Positions 1 through 8,378 of a stretch of DNA of 64,000 bases are shown here, one piece after another. A program made the translations under genes and the position numbers. Position 1 is the stretch's first letter, and every line of letters begins with the position of its first letter. Source of the DNA: an uncultured Lachnospiraceae bacterium (GTDB lineage Bacteria; Bacillota; Clostridia; Lachnospirales; Lachnospiraceae). The notes below the pieces were generated by a model, which saw nothing but the letters and a program-made list of their open reading frames with translations, was not told the DNA's origin and ran no database searches. Location of the stretch: assembly GCA_945913255.1 (NCBI GenBank), contig CAMEDC010000010.1, positions 1 to 64,000 on the forward strand, written 5' to 3'.

Positions 1-28
1 AACACCTCAGGTTAATTGACCTGAGGTG
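1..28 (-). terminator. Hairpin terminator of the PAP2 gene (cut by window edge)
   Basis: Ten-base perfect inverted repeat (3-12 and 19-28, six-base loop) that overlaps the stop codon of the minus-strand PAP2 gene. The T-tract expected on the minus strand would lie outside the window; only two bases of it can be seen. Confidence 0.6.
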
Positions 29-704
29 CTCTTTTATGTTTATCATTCTGGGCTTTTCCTGCAAGCAGCCATTCTCTTCTATAGACAACTGCATACATAA
101 CAGCTCCCAGTGCAATCCCTGTCATAACATCAAACACAGAGTGTTGCTTTATGAGCATGGTGGACATAATGATAGAAACGGCCATAATTCCGGAACCAAT
201 CCGAATGTACTTTCCCCATCTGGACTCCATCAGTCCTCTGCTGTGGGTGATGGCGAAATGTGCACCCATGGAATTGTACACATGAATGCTGGGCCAGAGG
301 TTTGTTGGAGTATCTGTTTTCCACAGTATTGCTATCATGGAGGTAAACAGATTGTCTCTCGGCATTGCTGCGGGTCGCAAATCGTGACCGTTCGGCCAGA
401 GAGTTGAGATAATCAGGAACAATGTCATGCCGGTGCAGAGAAATACGCATGCCTTGTAGTATTCCTGTTTATCTTTGAAAAACAGATAAATAACTACGGC
501 TGCTACATAGACAAACCACAAAAGGTAAGGAATGACAAATATCTCACAGAAGGGAATATAGTCATCCGCAGTGAGATGAATGAGCCAGTACTTTTTGGTG
601 TTTGTTTTTTCAAGCCATCCAAACCATGTCAGATAGACAACCAGGTAAGCAAGCAGCGGAATTCCATGCTTGTACCGGACAAACAGTTGTTTTAAGTTTT
701 CCAT
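12..704 (-). CDS. PAP2-family membrane phosphatase
   Basis: A 230-residue integral membrane protein of the PAP2 (phosphatidic acid phosphatase type 2) superfamily, which removes phosphate from lipid or polyprenyl pyrophosphate substrates at the membrane. Hydrophobic segments lie at about residues 13-30, 51-76, 84-103, 165-187 and 190-208. The motif WPSIHV (about 137-142) corresponds to the PSGH motif and QHSVFDV (near 190) to the HxxxD motif; the N-terminal KxxxxxxRP motif may be HDLRPA. The exact substrate cannot be told. It lies next to, and in the same direction as, the lipid kinase gene upstream, which suggests a lipid turnover pair, although a 146-bp gap separates them. Confidence 0.75.
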   Translation of the reverse strand: MENLKQLFVRYKHGIPLLAYLVVYLTWFGWLEKTNTKKYWLIHLTADDYIPFCEIFVIPYLLWFVYVAAVVIYLFFKDKQEYYKACVFLCTGMTLFLIISTLWPNGHDLRPAAMPRDNLFTSMIAILWKTDTPTNLWPSIHVYNSMGAHFAITHSRGLMESRWGKYIRIGSGIMAVSIIMSTMLIKQHSVFDVMTGIALGAVMYAVVYRREWLLAGKAQNDKHKRAPQVN

Positions 705-724
705 TTATTAATCAGACCTTTCAA

Positions 725-759
725 CTATACTAATTCTTTTTGAATCTTCTTTAGTATAG
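725..759. promoter_or_regulatory. Inverted repeat upstream of the PAP2 gene
   Basis: CTATACTAA (725-733) and TTAGTATAG (751-759) form a perfect nine-base inverted repeat separated by 17 bases, 20 to 55 bases upstream of the PAP2 start. It could be an operator or a pair of overlapping minus-strand promoter elements; the binding factor is unknown. Confidence 0.3.
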
Positions 760-850
760 CGTTTCAAATGGAAAATGCAATGCTTTTTTTAAGTCCTTAA
801 GTATTCTTTAGAAAACATTAAGGTTTACAGCAGGTGAAAGAGTTGCGGGA

Positions 851-1780
851 TTACGGAACCATAACTCTGACAGCCTGTCGCTCGCAGGTAACTGTAATGC
901 GGGAGGATTTTTGATGAACTTCTCCGTCTGTGTGTACCCAGAGGGGGGAGTCGGTTTCAATCACAACTTTTCTTGCCTTATAGGGCGTAATTCCTTTGAA
1001 TCTGTAATGCTTTCCCTTGAAAGCGGTAGGCAGGGCACACAGAACAAGAGCCTTCGAAAGGTCACCAACGGCACAAAGATCCAGAATACCGTCTGTGGCA
1101 TCCGCGTCAGGGCAGAACATGAAGCCGCCGCCCTCAAAGCGGTGAAGCATACAGGCGGTGAAAAGAATATTTCCAATGTCGATGGGTTCTGCATCGTCAA
1201 GAATCAGTCTGCCGGATACGGCTTTGGCGGCAAAAAGCATCTTGAGCGCAATACCCAGATAGGTTAGTTTGCCCAGTCCCATTTTATTCAGCACATTTTT
1301 TATTTTGGAATGAAGTGCTTCATCGCAGACGGCAGCATCATAACCGATACCACAGCTGACGCAGAAGCGCCGCTGTTGTCCATCTTCGTAAGTGACTGTT
1401 CCAAGATCCAGGGAAACCGGCTTGCCGGAGTGAAGAATCAGCTCAAGGGCGCCGACAGGGTCAGTGGGAATCTTTAAATCTCTTGCAAAGTCATTGCTGG
1501 ATCCGGTCGGAATATATCCCAGAATGACATTTGAGGTATCCGGTATTCCGAGCAATGCTTCATTTATGCTTCCGTCGCCTCCCAGAATAATAATATGTAT
1601 CGGTTCGACTTCGGCGGAAGAGACAATGGAGGATGCAATCCGGGCTATATCGCCGGCCTTTTCCGAAAAATGACTGCAGAAAGGAATATTGGATTGCTTC
1701 AGTGCAGGTTCCACCTGCGTATTCCATATCTTAAGACCTTTGCCCGAACGGGAAGCCGGATTGATGATAACATGGTACAT
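851..1780 (-). CDS. DagK/YegS-family lipid kinase
   Basis: A 309-residue member of the diacylglycerol kinase catalytic family (DagK, YegS, also sphingosine kinase-like). It transfers phosphate from ATP to a lipid hydroxyl, feeding diacylglycerol back to phosphatidic acid in Gram-positive bacteria. The nucleotide-binding GGDGS motif is at about residues 66-70 and the PTGSSNDFAR motif at about 91-100; length is normal for the family. The start ATG at 1778-1780 is preceded on the minus strand by a GAGG-like site. It is divergent from glyA and upstream of the PAP2 phosphatase on the same strand. The precise lipid substrate is not determined by the sequence. Confidence 0.85.
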   Translation of the reverse strand: MYHVIINPASRSGKGLKIWNTQVEPALKQSNIPFCSHFSEKAGDIARIASSIVSSAEVEPIHIIILGGDGSINEALLGIPDTSNVILGYIPTGSSNDFARDLKIPTDPVGALELILHSGKPVSLDLGTVTYEDGQQRRFCVSCGIGYDAAVCDEALHSKIKNVLNKMGLGKLTYLGIALKMLFAAKAVSGRLILDDAEPIDIGNILFTACMLHRFEGGGFMFCPDADATDGILDLCAVGDLSKALVLCALPTAFKGKHYRFKGITPYKARKVVIETDSPLWVHTDGEVHQKSSRITVTCERQAVRVMVP

Positions 1781-1872
1781 GAGATGTGCCTCGTCTTTCG
1801 TAGTTTTTTTCTATTTTACCAGCAAACTGGCGCTGCGTAAACAAGGTTGTAAAATAAAATCTGTTTTTTTAT

Positions 1873-1900
1873 TTGCATTCCAAAGATTCTATGTTATAAT
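1873..1900 (+). promoter_or_regulatory. Sigma-A promoter of glyA
   Basis: TTGCAT at 1873-1878 and a consensus TATAAT at 1895-1900 with a 16-base spacer, 60 bases upstream of the glyA start. Confidence 0.65.
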
Positions 1901-1959
1901 CAGTGTCAAAGTTTTTATCACATTAAAGTGCAAAAGAACTGAAAAGAGGAGGAAGAGGA

Positions 1960-3198
1960 ATGTATTCATTGGATGAAGTGAAAAATGTGGATCCTGAAAT
2001 TGCTCAGGCGATAGTTGATGAGCAGAACAGACAGAACAGTCATATTGAGCTGATTGCTTCCGAAAACTGGGTAAGTAAGGCAGTGATGGCTGCAATGGGA
2101 AGTCCCCTGACCAACAAGTATGCGGAAGGATATCCCGGAAAGCGGTATTATGGCGGCTGTGATTGCGTGGATGTTGTGGAGAACCTTGCCATTGAAAGAG
2201 CAAAAGAGCTGTTTGGATGTGAATATGCCAACGTTCAGCCTCACTCCGGTGCCCAGGCGAATATGGCGGTTCAGTTTGCAGTATGTAAGCCCGGCGATAC
2301 GATTATGGGCATGAATCTGGATCATGGCGGACACCTGACACACGGAAGCCCGGTTAATATGTCCGGAAAGTATTTTCACATTGTACCTTACGGGGTAAAT
2401 GATGACGGATTTATTGATTATGATAAGCTTCGCGAGATTGCATTGGAAGCAAAGCCCAAGATGATTATCGCAGGTGCTTCTGCGTATGCGAGAACCATTG
2501 ACTTCAAAAAATTCCGTGAAGTGGCAGACGAGGTTGGCGCAGTTCTCATGGTGGATATGGCACATATCGCGGGTCTTGTGGCAGCAGGACTTCATCCCAG
2601 CCCGATTCCTTATGCGGATGTGACGACTACCACCACACACAAGACACTTCGCGGTCCCCGTGGTGGCATGATTCTTTCCAGCAATGCCGTAAATGAGAAA
2701 TATAACTTCAATAAGGCAATCTTCCCCGGTATTCAGGGAGGCCCTCTGATGCATGTCATCGCTGCAAAGGCAGTGTGCTTCAAGGAGGCACTGAGTGATG
2801 ACTTCAAGGTATATCAGAAGGGAATTATTGATAATGCACAGGCTTTGTGCAAGGGACTTATGGACAGAGGTATCAGGATTGTGTCCGGCGGTACCGACAA
2901 TCATCTGATGCTGGTAGATTTGACGAACTTTGGTCTGACGGGAAAAGCGGTAGAAAAGATGCTGGATGCGGCCCATATTACCTGCAATAAGAATACGATT
3001 CCCAATGACCCCCAGTCTCCGTTTGTGACCAGCGGTGTGCGCCTTGGAACTCCTGCTGTTACTTCCAGAGGCATGAATACGGAGGATATGGATAAAATTG
3101 CAGAGGCCATTGCTCTTGTCCTCAAGGGCGGCGAGGCGAAAATACCTGAAGCACGTGCAATTGTACAGACTTTAACCGATAAGTATCCTTTGATTTAA
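1960..3198 (+). CDS. glyA: Serine hydroxymethyltransferase
   Basis: A 412-residue PLP-dependent enzyme that interconverts serine plus tetrahydrofolate with glycine plus 5,10-methylene-tetrahydrofolate, the main one-carbon entry reaction in the cytoplasm. The PLP-lysine lies in [14 protein letters not shown] (Lys about 228); SENWVSKAV near the N-terminus and YPGKRYYGG are typical GlyA signatures. Length matches the family (about 410-420). The start ATG follows a GAGGAGGAAGAGGA site. It is transcribed alone from its own promoter and ends in a strong terminator. No riboswitch is apparent in the short leader. Confidence 0.97.
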   Translation: MYSLDEVKNVDPEIAQAIVDEQNRQNSHIELIASENWVSKAVMAAMGSPLTNKYAEGYPGKRYYGGCDCVDVVENLAIERAKELFGCEYANVQPHSGAQANMAVQFAVCKPGDTIMGMNLDHGGHLTHGSPVNMSGKYFHIVPYGVNDDGFIDYDKLREIALEAKPKMIIAGASAYARTIDFKKFREVADEVGAVLMVDMAHIAGLVAAGLHPSPIPYADVTTTTTHKTLRGPRGGMILSSNAVNEKYNFNKAIFPGIQGGPLMHVIAAKAVCFKEALSDDFKVYQKGIIDNAQALCKGLMDRGIRIVSGGTDNHLMLVDLTNFGLTGKAVEKMLDAAHITCNKNTIPNDPQSPFVTSGVRLGTPAVTSRGMNTEDMDKIAEAIALVLKGGEAKIPEARAIVQTLTDKYPLI

Positions 3199-3280
3199 TG
3201 AAGCTATTCAGAGCCATGCAAAGGAACCAAAGCTTTCCGGAAGAAAGAGAGCTCCGAGAGAGCGATTTTGCGAATGGAAT
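3199..3280 (+). repeat. Dispersed intergenic repeat, copy 1 (two-hairpin element)
   Basis: This stretch resembles the one at 49897-49975: shared blocks are CTATTCA, GCCATGCAAAG, AACCAAAG, then a short hairpin, a second hairpin and CGATTTT-CGAATGG. Here the hairpins are CTTTC/GAAAG and GCTC/GAGC. In the other copy the stems have different sequence but are again paired, which argues for a conserved structure. It sits in the 3' region of glyA before the terminator. Confidence 0.6.
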
Positions 3281-3283
3281 CTG

Positions 3284-3323
3284 CCCGGGATATTTTCCGA
3301 AATATCCCGGGTTATTGTTGTTT
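3284..3323 (+). terminator. Rho-independent terminator of glyA
   Basis: A 12-bp perfect stem (CCCGGGATATTT, 3284-3295, with its complement at 3300-3311) with a four-base loop, followed by a T-rich run. Confidence 0.85.
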
Positions 3324-3346
3324 TGAGCGGGAGGATATGGTAAAAT
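3318..3346 (+). promoter_or_regulatory. Promoter of the diguanylate cyclase gene
   Basis: TTGTTT at 3318-3323 and TAAAAT at 3341-3346, spacer 17 bases, 42 bases before the start codon. The -35 box falls in the T-tract of the glyA terminator. Confidence 0.5.
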
Positions 3347-3387
3347 AGTCATGTTTTCGACAGTTATCGCAAAACGGAGGGTATGCG

Positions 3388-4449
3388 ATGAAATTTAGCA
3401 AGAAGCATGAACTGAGTAACATAATCGCATTGAATTCCCTGAATAAACTGAACTTCTTTTTGATTAGTGTACACATTGTACTCTTTCTTTTCTTTACAAT
3501 CAATCATATTACGTTGATGAGTGTTCTGAACGTGTTTAGTATTCTGCTTTATGCCCTTGGCTTTCCGGCAATCAAAAAAGTTTGGATTGGCACGTATATT
3601 GTTACAACCTTTTTGGAAATTATGGTTCATATGTTTCTCGCTGTTTGGTGTCTGGGCTGGGACTATGGCTTTCAGCTTTACTTTGTGGGCTGCATTGCGA
3701 TTGTATTTTATGCAGATTACTTTTCGGTGAAGCTGGGAAAACGTCATTATAAAGGAACTTTATTTAACATAATCAGCACGCTATTCTATTTTATATCTCT
3801 GCTTGTCGTGCGAAAAACGGGCGCTTGTTACGAAATCAGTGATGAAGTGGCATTAGCCATGCTTATAATTAATTCCCTGGTGGTGTTCGTTTTTGTGGCA
3901 GTCTTTTTCCGGATGCTTACAAATATGGCAATTTTTTATGAGGAGGAGCTGGCAAATCAGGCAAGCCACGATATGCTGACGGGACTGATAAACAGATATT
4001 ATCTGATGAAAAACCTACAGGAAATATACGATGAAGGTCAGATGTCAAACTACTGGCTGGCAATACTTGATATAGACAATTTTAAGCAGATTAACGATAC
4101 TTACGGACATAACTGCGGTGATTACGTGTTAAAGAGCGTTGCAGAGCTGATTCAAAAGAACTGTGAAGGAATGACAGCCTGCAGATGGGGTGGGGAGGAA
4201 TTCCTTCTGGTGGGACATGAAGAGGCGTACAGTATGCAGTTTGGACGGCCGGAAGGTGTTGTACTGGAGAAAGTCCGCAGTCTTGTAGAACAGAAGCAGT
4301 TTGAATACGGTGAAAAACAGTTACATATCACAGTTACAATCGGCGTGTCGAGACATACGGCAGAGCAGTCCATTGATGAATGGATTCATATCGCCGATAA
4401 AAAGTTGTACCAGGGTAAGAAAAACGGAAAAAATCAGGTGGTTATGTAA
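3388..4449 (+). CDS. Membrane-bound GGDEF diguanylate cyclase
   Basis: A 353-residue protein with about six hydrophobic segments in residues 18-175 followed by a cytoplasmic GGDEF domain, which makes cyclic di-GMP from two GTP. The active-site motif reads RWGGEEF (about 265-271), a functional variant of GGDEF. DIDNFKQINDTYGHNCGDYVL is the usual substrate-binding stretch. No RxxD inhibitory site is visible five residues before the motif, so product feedback may be absent. The ATG at 3388 has a GGAGGG site at a good distance. The input signal sensed by the membrane part is unknown. It is a single-gene unit. Confidence 0.9.
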   Translation: MKFSKKHELSNIIALNSLNKLNFFLISVHIVLFLFFTINHITLMSVLNVFSILLYALGFPAIKKVWIGTYIVTTFLEIMVHMFLAVWCLGWDYGFQLYFVGCIAIVFYADYFSVKLGKRHYKGTLFNIISTLFYFISLLVVRKTGACYEISDEVALAMLIINSLVVFVFVAVFFRMLTNMAIFYEEELANQASHDMLTGLINRYYLMKNLQEIYDEGQMSNYWLAILDIDNFKQINDTYGHNCGDYVLKSVAELIQKNCEGMTACRWGGEEFLLVGHEEAYSMQFGRPEGVVLEKVRSLVEQKQFEYGEKQLHITVTIGVSRHTAEQSIDEWIHIADKKLYQGKKNGKNQVVM

Positions 4450-4466
4450 TTTTATACAAAAAACTC

Positions 4467-4495
4467 TTGTGCTTTATGAACACTTATGCTAAAAT
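4467..4495 (+). promoter_or_regulatory. Promoter of the ACT-hom-aspartokinase operon
   Basis: TTGTGC at 4467-4472 and TAAAAT at 4490-4495 with a 17-base spacer, about 70 bases upstream of the first gene of the threonine/lysine branch cluster. Confidence 0.5.
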
Positions 4496-4565
4496 ATCCC
4501 TCGTTGACACACATGTGTCCGCGACACAAAAACGCTAACAGGTTTTTCGGGAGGCGGGAGGATAT

Positions 4566-5009
4566 ATGAAAGAAACAGCAAAGTATTTCGTGGTAACCCA
4601 GAAAGCGGTTCCGGAAGTGCTGCTGAAGGTAGTCGAAGCAAAGAGGCTTTTAGAGTCGGAGAAGGTTCTGACCATTCAGGAAGCGGTTGATGCTGTCGGC
4701 ATCAGCCGCAGTTCTTTTTATAAGTATAAGGATGATATTTTTCAATTTCATGACAGTGCACAGGGAACAACGATTACGCTGACCTGTCAGATGGATGACG
4801 AGCCCGGGTTGTTGTCGGATGTTCTGAAGATTATTGCAGAGTATCATGCCAATATTCTGACAATTCACCAGAGTATTCCCATAAGCGGTGTGGCATCCTT
4901 GAGCCTGAGTGTCCAGATTCTTCAGAATACGGGTGATATTTCCCGTATGATTGAACAGATGGAGAATCATCAGGGGGTACATCACGTAAAAATTCTGGCG
5001 AAAGAGTAG
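4566..5009 (+). CDS. ACT-domain regulatory protein, PheB/ThrR type
   Basis: A 147-residue protein with a short helix-turn-helix-like N-terminal part (AVDAVGISRSSFYKYKDDIF, about 40-59) and a C-terminal ACT domain (TLTCQMDDEPGLLSDVLKII onward). ACT domains bind amino acids. Homologs in Firmicutes (annotated PheB or UPF0735) sit beside homoserine dehydrogenase genes and are thought to regulate threonine-branch expression. Here it is directly upstream of hom and aspartate kinase, on the same strand, with an 83-bp gap. The start has a GGGAGGCGGGAGG site. A direct role in amino-acid sensing is inferred from domain and context. Confidence 0.85.
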   Translation: MKETAKYFVVTQKAVPEVLLKVVEAKRLLESEKVLTIQEAVDAVGISRSSFYKYKDDIFQFHDSAQGTTITLTCQMDDEPGLLSDVLKIIAEYHANILTIHQSIPISGVASLSLSVQILQNTGDISRMIEQMENHQGVHHVKILAKE

Positions 5010-5092
5010 AGGCTGTCGTTTAGTAAACGGCAGGCAGGTGCTGAAATTCATTAAGCATGCACTAGAAAACATGAAGGATAGAGGAGAAAATT

Positions 5093-6304
5093 ATGATTCA
5101 CGTAGCAGTTTTGGGATACGGTACGGTGGGAAGCGGTGTCGCTGAGGTAATTGAAAAGAACAATGAACAAGTTAGCTGCAAGGCCGGAGAGGAGATGCAT
5201 GTAAAATATATCCTCGATTTGAGGGATTTTCCGGGAGATCCTTACGGTGACAGAGTGATTCATGATGTGAATGTGATTATGAATGACCCGGAAATTTCCG
5301 TTGTCTGTGAAGTGATGGGTGGTGTCGGTGCGGCGTATCAGTTTACCAGGCAGGCACTGGAAGCAGGAAAGAGCGTCTGCACTTCCAATAAAGAGCTGGT
5401 TGCAAAGCATGGAGCGGAGCTTTTGCAGCTGGCAGCGGAAAAGAACTGTAATTATATGTTTGAGGCAAGCGTCGGCGGCGGTATTCCCATTATTCGTCCG
5501 CTGAATACGGCGCTTACGGCAGAGAAAATTCTGCAGGTTTCCGGAATTGTGAACGGAACAACCAACTATATTTTGACGAAGATGGAACGGGAGGGTGCCG
5601 ATTACGAAGAAGTTTTGCGACAGGCGCAGGCACTCGGCTATGCAGAGCGGAATCCCGAAGCGGATGTGGAAGGCTATGATGCCTGCCGTAAGCTGGCGAT
5701 TCTTTCCTCTCTGATGACGGGGAAAAATGTGGATTCCGAGGCAATTTATACCGAGGGAATCACGAAGATTACCACAGCTGATTTTGAGTATGCCAAGGCT
5801 GCGGGAATGTCTATTAAGCTGCTTGCTACCAGCAGAGCGCAGGAAGACGGAAGTGTACTGGCAATGGTGGCGCCTTTTCTGATTGGAAAGGAAAATCCTC
5901 TGGCGATGGTGAACGATGTGTTTAATGCAGTACTGGTAACCGGAAATATGCTGGGTGATGCCATGTTTTACGGAAAAGGTGCGGGAAAACTGCCCACTGC
6001 AAGTGCTGTTGTGGCAGATGTGATTGAATGTGCAAGAAATCAGGGCAGAACACTTATGTGCGTATGGGACAGAGAACCCGCGAAGCTGGCAGACATTTTG
6101 GAAGTTAAGTGTGCGTTCTTTGTCAGAGCTGTTGCTTCGGCACGAAAGGAAGTGGAAGAGGTCTTTGCAGAAGGCGGCTCCTTTGTGGTTTCGTCAAGAT
6201 GCGAAGATTTTGGTTATATCACACAGCCCATGCCGGAAAAGGAATTCCGTGCGAAATGCGAAAAACTGGGTGGTGCGGTTCTGAACAGAATCCGCCTTGC
6301 GTAG
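5093..6304 (+). CDS. hom: Homoserine dehydrogenase
   Basis: A 403-residue NAD(P)-dependent enzyme reducing aspartate semialdehyde to homoserine, the branch point to threonine and methionine. The Rossmann motif GYGTVGSGV is at residues 8-16; NKELVAKHG and the substrate-binding GIVNGTTNYILTKM and AQALGYAERNPEADVEGYDA stretches are intact. The C-terminal portion is short and ACT-like. Second gene of the ACT-hom-aspartokinase cluster; ATG at 5093 has an AGGAG site. Confidence in function is high; feedback properties are not visible. Confidence 0.96.
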   Translation: MIHVAVLGYGTVGSGVAEVIEKNNEQVSCKAGEEMHVKYILDLRDFPGDPYGDRVIHDVNVIMNDPEISVVCEVMGGVGAAYQFTRQALEAGKSVCTSNKELVAKHGAELLQLAAEKNCNYMFEASVGGGIPIIRPLNTALTAEKILQVSGIVNGTTNYILTKMEREGADYEEVLRQAQALGYAERNPEADVEGYDACRKLAILSSLMTGKNVDSEAIYTEGITKITTADFEYAKAAGMSIKLLATSRAQEDGSVLAMVAPFLIGKENPLAMVNDVFNAVLVTGNMLGDAMFYGKGAGKLPTASAVVADVIECARNQGRTLMCVWDREPAKLADILEVKCAFFVRAVASARKEVEEVFAEGGSFVVSSRCEDFGYITQPMPEKEFRAKCEKLGGAVLNRIRLA

Positions 6305-6379
6305 AGATACGATGATAAAGAAAATGTAGAAATACGAAGATTAAGGGAATTATGAAAAGAAAAGAGGAACAGAAAGAAA

Positions 6380-7699
6380 ATGTCTAAGGTAGTTAAATTC
6401 GGTGGAAGTTCTCTGGCAAGCGCAGAGCAGTTTAAGAAGGTGGGAGATATTATCCGTGCAGATGCAGACAGAAGATTTGTGGTACCTTCCGCACCGGGGA
6501 AGCGTTTTTCAAAGGATACCAAGGTGACGGACATGCTGTATGCCTGCTATGAGCTGGCTGAGCAGGAAAAGGATTTTTCGAAAGAGCTTGCTGACATCCG
6601 TGCAAGATATCAGGAAATCATTGACGGATTGGAACTGAAACTTGACCTTTCCAAAGAGTTTGCCACAATTGAGAAAAATTTTAAAGCAAAGGCAGGCAGC
6701 AATTATGCCGCTTCCAGAGGAGAATATTTAAACGGTATCGTTATGGCGGAGTATCTTGGCTATGAATTTATTGATTCCGCGGAGGTTATCTTTTTTGACA
6801 AGGACGGCAACTTTGACGGGGACAAGACAAATGATGTGCTCTCGAAGAAGCTGGCAAATTGTAAGAATGCGGTAGTTCCCGGTTTTTACGGAGCACTTCC
6901 GGACGGAACCGTAAAAACCTTCTCCAGAGGGGGCTCCGATGTGACTGGTTCTATCGTGGCAAAAGCGGCAAAGGTGGATGTGTACGAGAACTGGACGGAT
7001 GTATCGGGCTTTTTGATTGCGGATCCAAGAATTATTGACAATCCTGAGGGAATAGAGGTGATTACCTATAAGGAACTGCGAGAGTTGTCTTACATGGGCG
7101 CCACTGTATTACATGAGGATGCTATTTTCCCTGTACGTCAGGAGGGGATTCCCATCAATATCAGAAATACCAACGCACCGGATGATAACGGTACCTGGAT
7201 TGTGGGAAGTACCTGCCAGAAGTCAAAGTATGTCATAACCGGTATCGCAGGGAAAAAAGGTTTTTGTTCCATTAATATAGAAAAGGATATGATGAATTCT
7301 GAAATCGGATTCGGCAGAAAAGTGCTTCAGGCATTTGAGGAGAACGGAATTTCCTTTGAACACGTGCCCTCCGGCATTGACACGCTGACTGTGTTTGTTC
7401 ATCAGGATGAATTTATGCATAAGGAGCAGCAGGTGGTGGCAGGAATTCACAGACTGGCAAAGCCGGACTCTATTGAAATCGAATCCGATCTGGCACTGAT
7501 TGCGGTGGTAGGACGCTGCATGAAATCCATGCGTGGTACTGCAGGCAGAATTTTTTCCGCGCTTGCACATGCCAATGTCAATGTCAGAATGATTGACCAG
7601 GGTTCTTCCGAGCAGAATATTATTATCGGCGTGGCAGATGATGATTTTGAGACGGCAATCAAAGCGATTTATGATATTTTTGTGATTACGCGGTTATAA
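6380..7699 (+). CDS. Aspartate kinase
   Basis: A 439-residue enzyme that phosphorylates aspartate, the first step toward lysine, threonine and methionine. KFGGSSLAS (residues 6-14) is the kinase nucleotide motif; FSRGGSDVTGS (about 181-191) is the second glycine-rich motif. Two ACT subdomains fill the C-terminus (from about residue 290), giving the long monofunctional type with allosteric control. It follows hom by 75 bp and precedes a terminator, so it closes the cluster. Which isoform (lysine- or threonine-sensitive) it is cannot be decided; linkage with hom and an ACT regulator favours threonine control. Confidence 0.95.
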   Translation: MSKVVKFGGSSLASAEQFKKVGDIIRADADRRFVVPSAPGKRFSKDTKVTDMLYACYELAEQEKDFSKELADIRARYQEIIDGLELKLDLSKEFATIEKNFKAKAGSNYAASRGEYLNGIVMAEYLGYEFIDSAEVIFFDKDGNFDGDKTNDVLSKKLANCKNAVVPGFYGALPDGTVKTFSRGGSDVTGSIVAKAAKVDVYENWTDVSGFLIADPRIIDNPEGIEVITYKELRELSYMGATVLHEDAIFPVRQEGIPINIRNTNAPDDNGTWIVGSTCQKSKYVITGIAGKKGFCSINIEKDMMNSEIGFGRKVLQAFEENGISFEHVPSGIDTLTVFVHQDEFMHKEQQVVAGIHRLAKPDSIEIESDLALIAVVGRCMKSMRGTAGRIFSALAHANVNVRMIDQGSSEQNIIIGVADDDFETAIKAIYDIFVITRL

Positions 7700-7707
7700 T
7701 TAAGCAG

Positions 7708-7743
7708 GCCCCCGGAAACATTCCTTTCCGTGGGCTTTCTTAC
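7708..7743 (+). terminator. Terminator of the hom-aspartokinase cluster
   Basis: GC-rich stem (GCCC-CGGAAA at 7708-7718 with TTTCCG-GGGC at 7725-7735, single-base bulges) followed by a T-rich stretch. Confidence 0.7.
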
Positions 7744-7855
7744 TGCCTTTCTACTTGAAATATGTTTTCAAAAAGCTGATTGCTACATAATTATCAGACA
7801 AAATGCGAATCGATAGAACGAAATGCAAAAATAAAATAAAAAATGTAAAAATGTG

Positions 7856-7884
7856 TTGACAAATAGGAAGATATGTTGTAATAT
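7856..7884 (+). promoter_or_regulatory. Strong promoter of a non-coding transcript
   Basis: Consensus TTGACA at 7856-7861, 17-base spacer, TAATAT at 7879-7884. No plausible open reading frame with a ribosome binding site starts downstream until 8379, and a perfect terminator lies at 8134-8181. Confidence 0.6.
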
Positions 7885-7890
7885 AAAATC

Positions 7891-8181
7891 AACAAAAGAA
7901 AAGAGAAAAAACAAAATCTTCCATTAAGGTACAAGTGAATAAGGAACAAAAGAAATGCCTGTAGTGTGAAACCCACAGAAGAAAAAGTGACAAGTTGCTG
8001 AAGAAAAATCAGAATGTTACAGTACCCAAGTACGAGTGAGTAAGTGGAAAAGCACGAACGAAGAAATGGAAGAAAACGAAGAGAACGAAAACTGAATAAG
8101 AAAGAGAGGTAGGGTCCTTTGGATTACGAAGTCTGAGAGAGCGTATTGATTGAAATGGAATCAATACGCTCTCTCATTTTT
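7891..8181 (+). ncRNA. Candidate small RNA, about 290 nt, adenine-rich
   Basis: The interval is bounded by a near-consensus promoter and a 17-bp perfect terminator hairpin. It is very purine-rich (many GAA, AAAG and AACGAA runs) with short patches of mixed sequence. The only ATG-initiated frame of note is nine codons (8066-8095, mostly Glu and Asn) and has no clear ribosome site. It does not show the signatures of 6S RNA, SRP RNA, tmRNA, RNase P or a T-box that I can recognise. It may be a stand-alone trans-acting RNA or an attenuated leader of the GH3 gene downstream. Confidence 0.45.
8134..8181 (+). terminator. Perfect intrinsic terminator ending the small-RNA interval
   Basis: A 17-bp uninterrupted stem (GAGAGAGCGTATTGATT at 8134-8150, complement at 8158-8174) with a seven-base loop and a run of six T beginning at 8176. 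Confidence 0.9.
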
Positions 8182-8277
8182 TGTAACAGTTCAGCCAAGC
8201 GAAGATAAACTTGAGATGCGGGGGTGCTTGCACACTAAGTATATTAAGTTTATCTTTACTTGAGGGCTGAACTGTTA
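8182..8277. repeat. Palindromic intergenic element, copy A (conserved GGGTGCTTGCACAC core)
   Basis: The element is a nested inverted repeat: GTAACAGTTCAGCC (8182-8195) with its complement at 8264-8277; AAGATAAACTT (8201-8211) with 8245-8255; and an apical GTGC-TT-GCAC hairpin (8223-8232). The 24-base core at 8215-8238 recurs with two changes at 43394-43417, where the flanking stems differ in sequence but also pair. No transposase is nearby. Confidence 0.7.
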
Positions 8278-8378
8278 CCATTTTTTTTATAAAAGAAAAG
8301 ATTTCCTGTAGAAAAAGAAGGCAATATAGGTTATCATGGAAAAGAAAGAGAACAGGGAGGAAAGGTACGGATTACAAA

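Noticed and set aside
36..407. Plus-strand reading frame of 123 codons
   Set aside because: It is the antisense shadow of the PAP2 gene, with no ribosome site and no family features.
8066..8095. Nine-codon Glu/Asn-rich leader peptide
   Set aside because: There is no ribosome site and the sequence is simply A-rich; coincidence is likely.
8060..8180. T-box riboswitch before the GH3 gene
   Set aside because: An AGGTAGGGTCC stretch and terminator look similar, but the conserved T-box GGTGGTACC sequence and specifier stem are absent, and the downstream gene is not amino-acid related.
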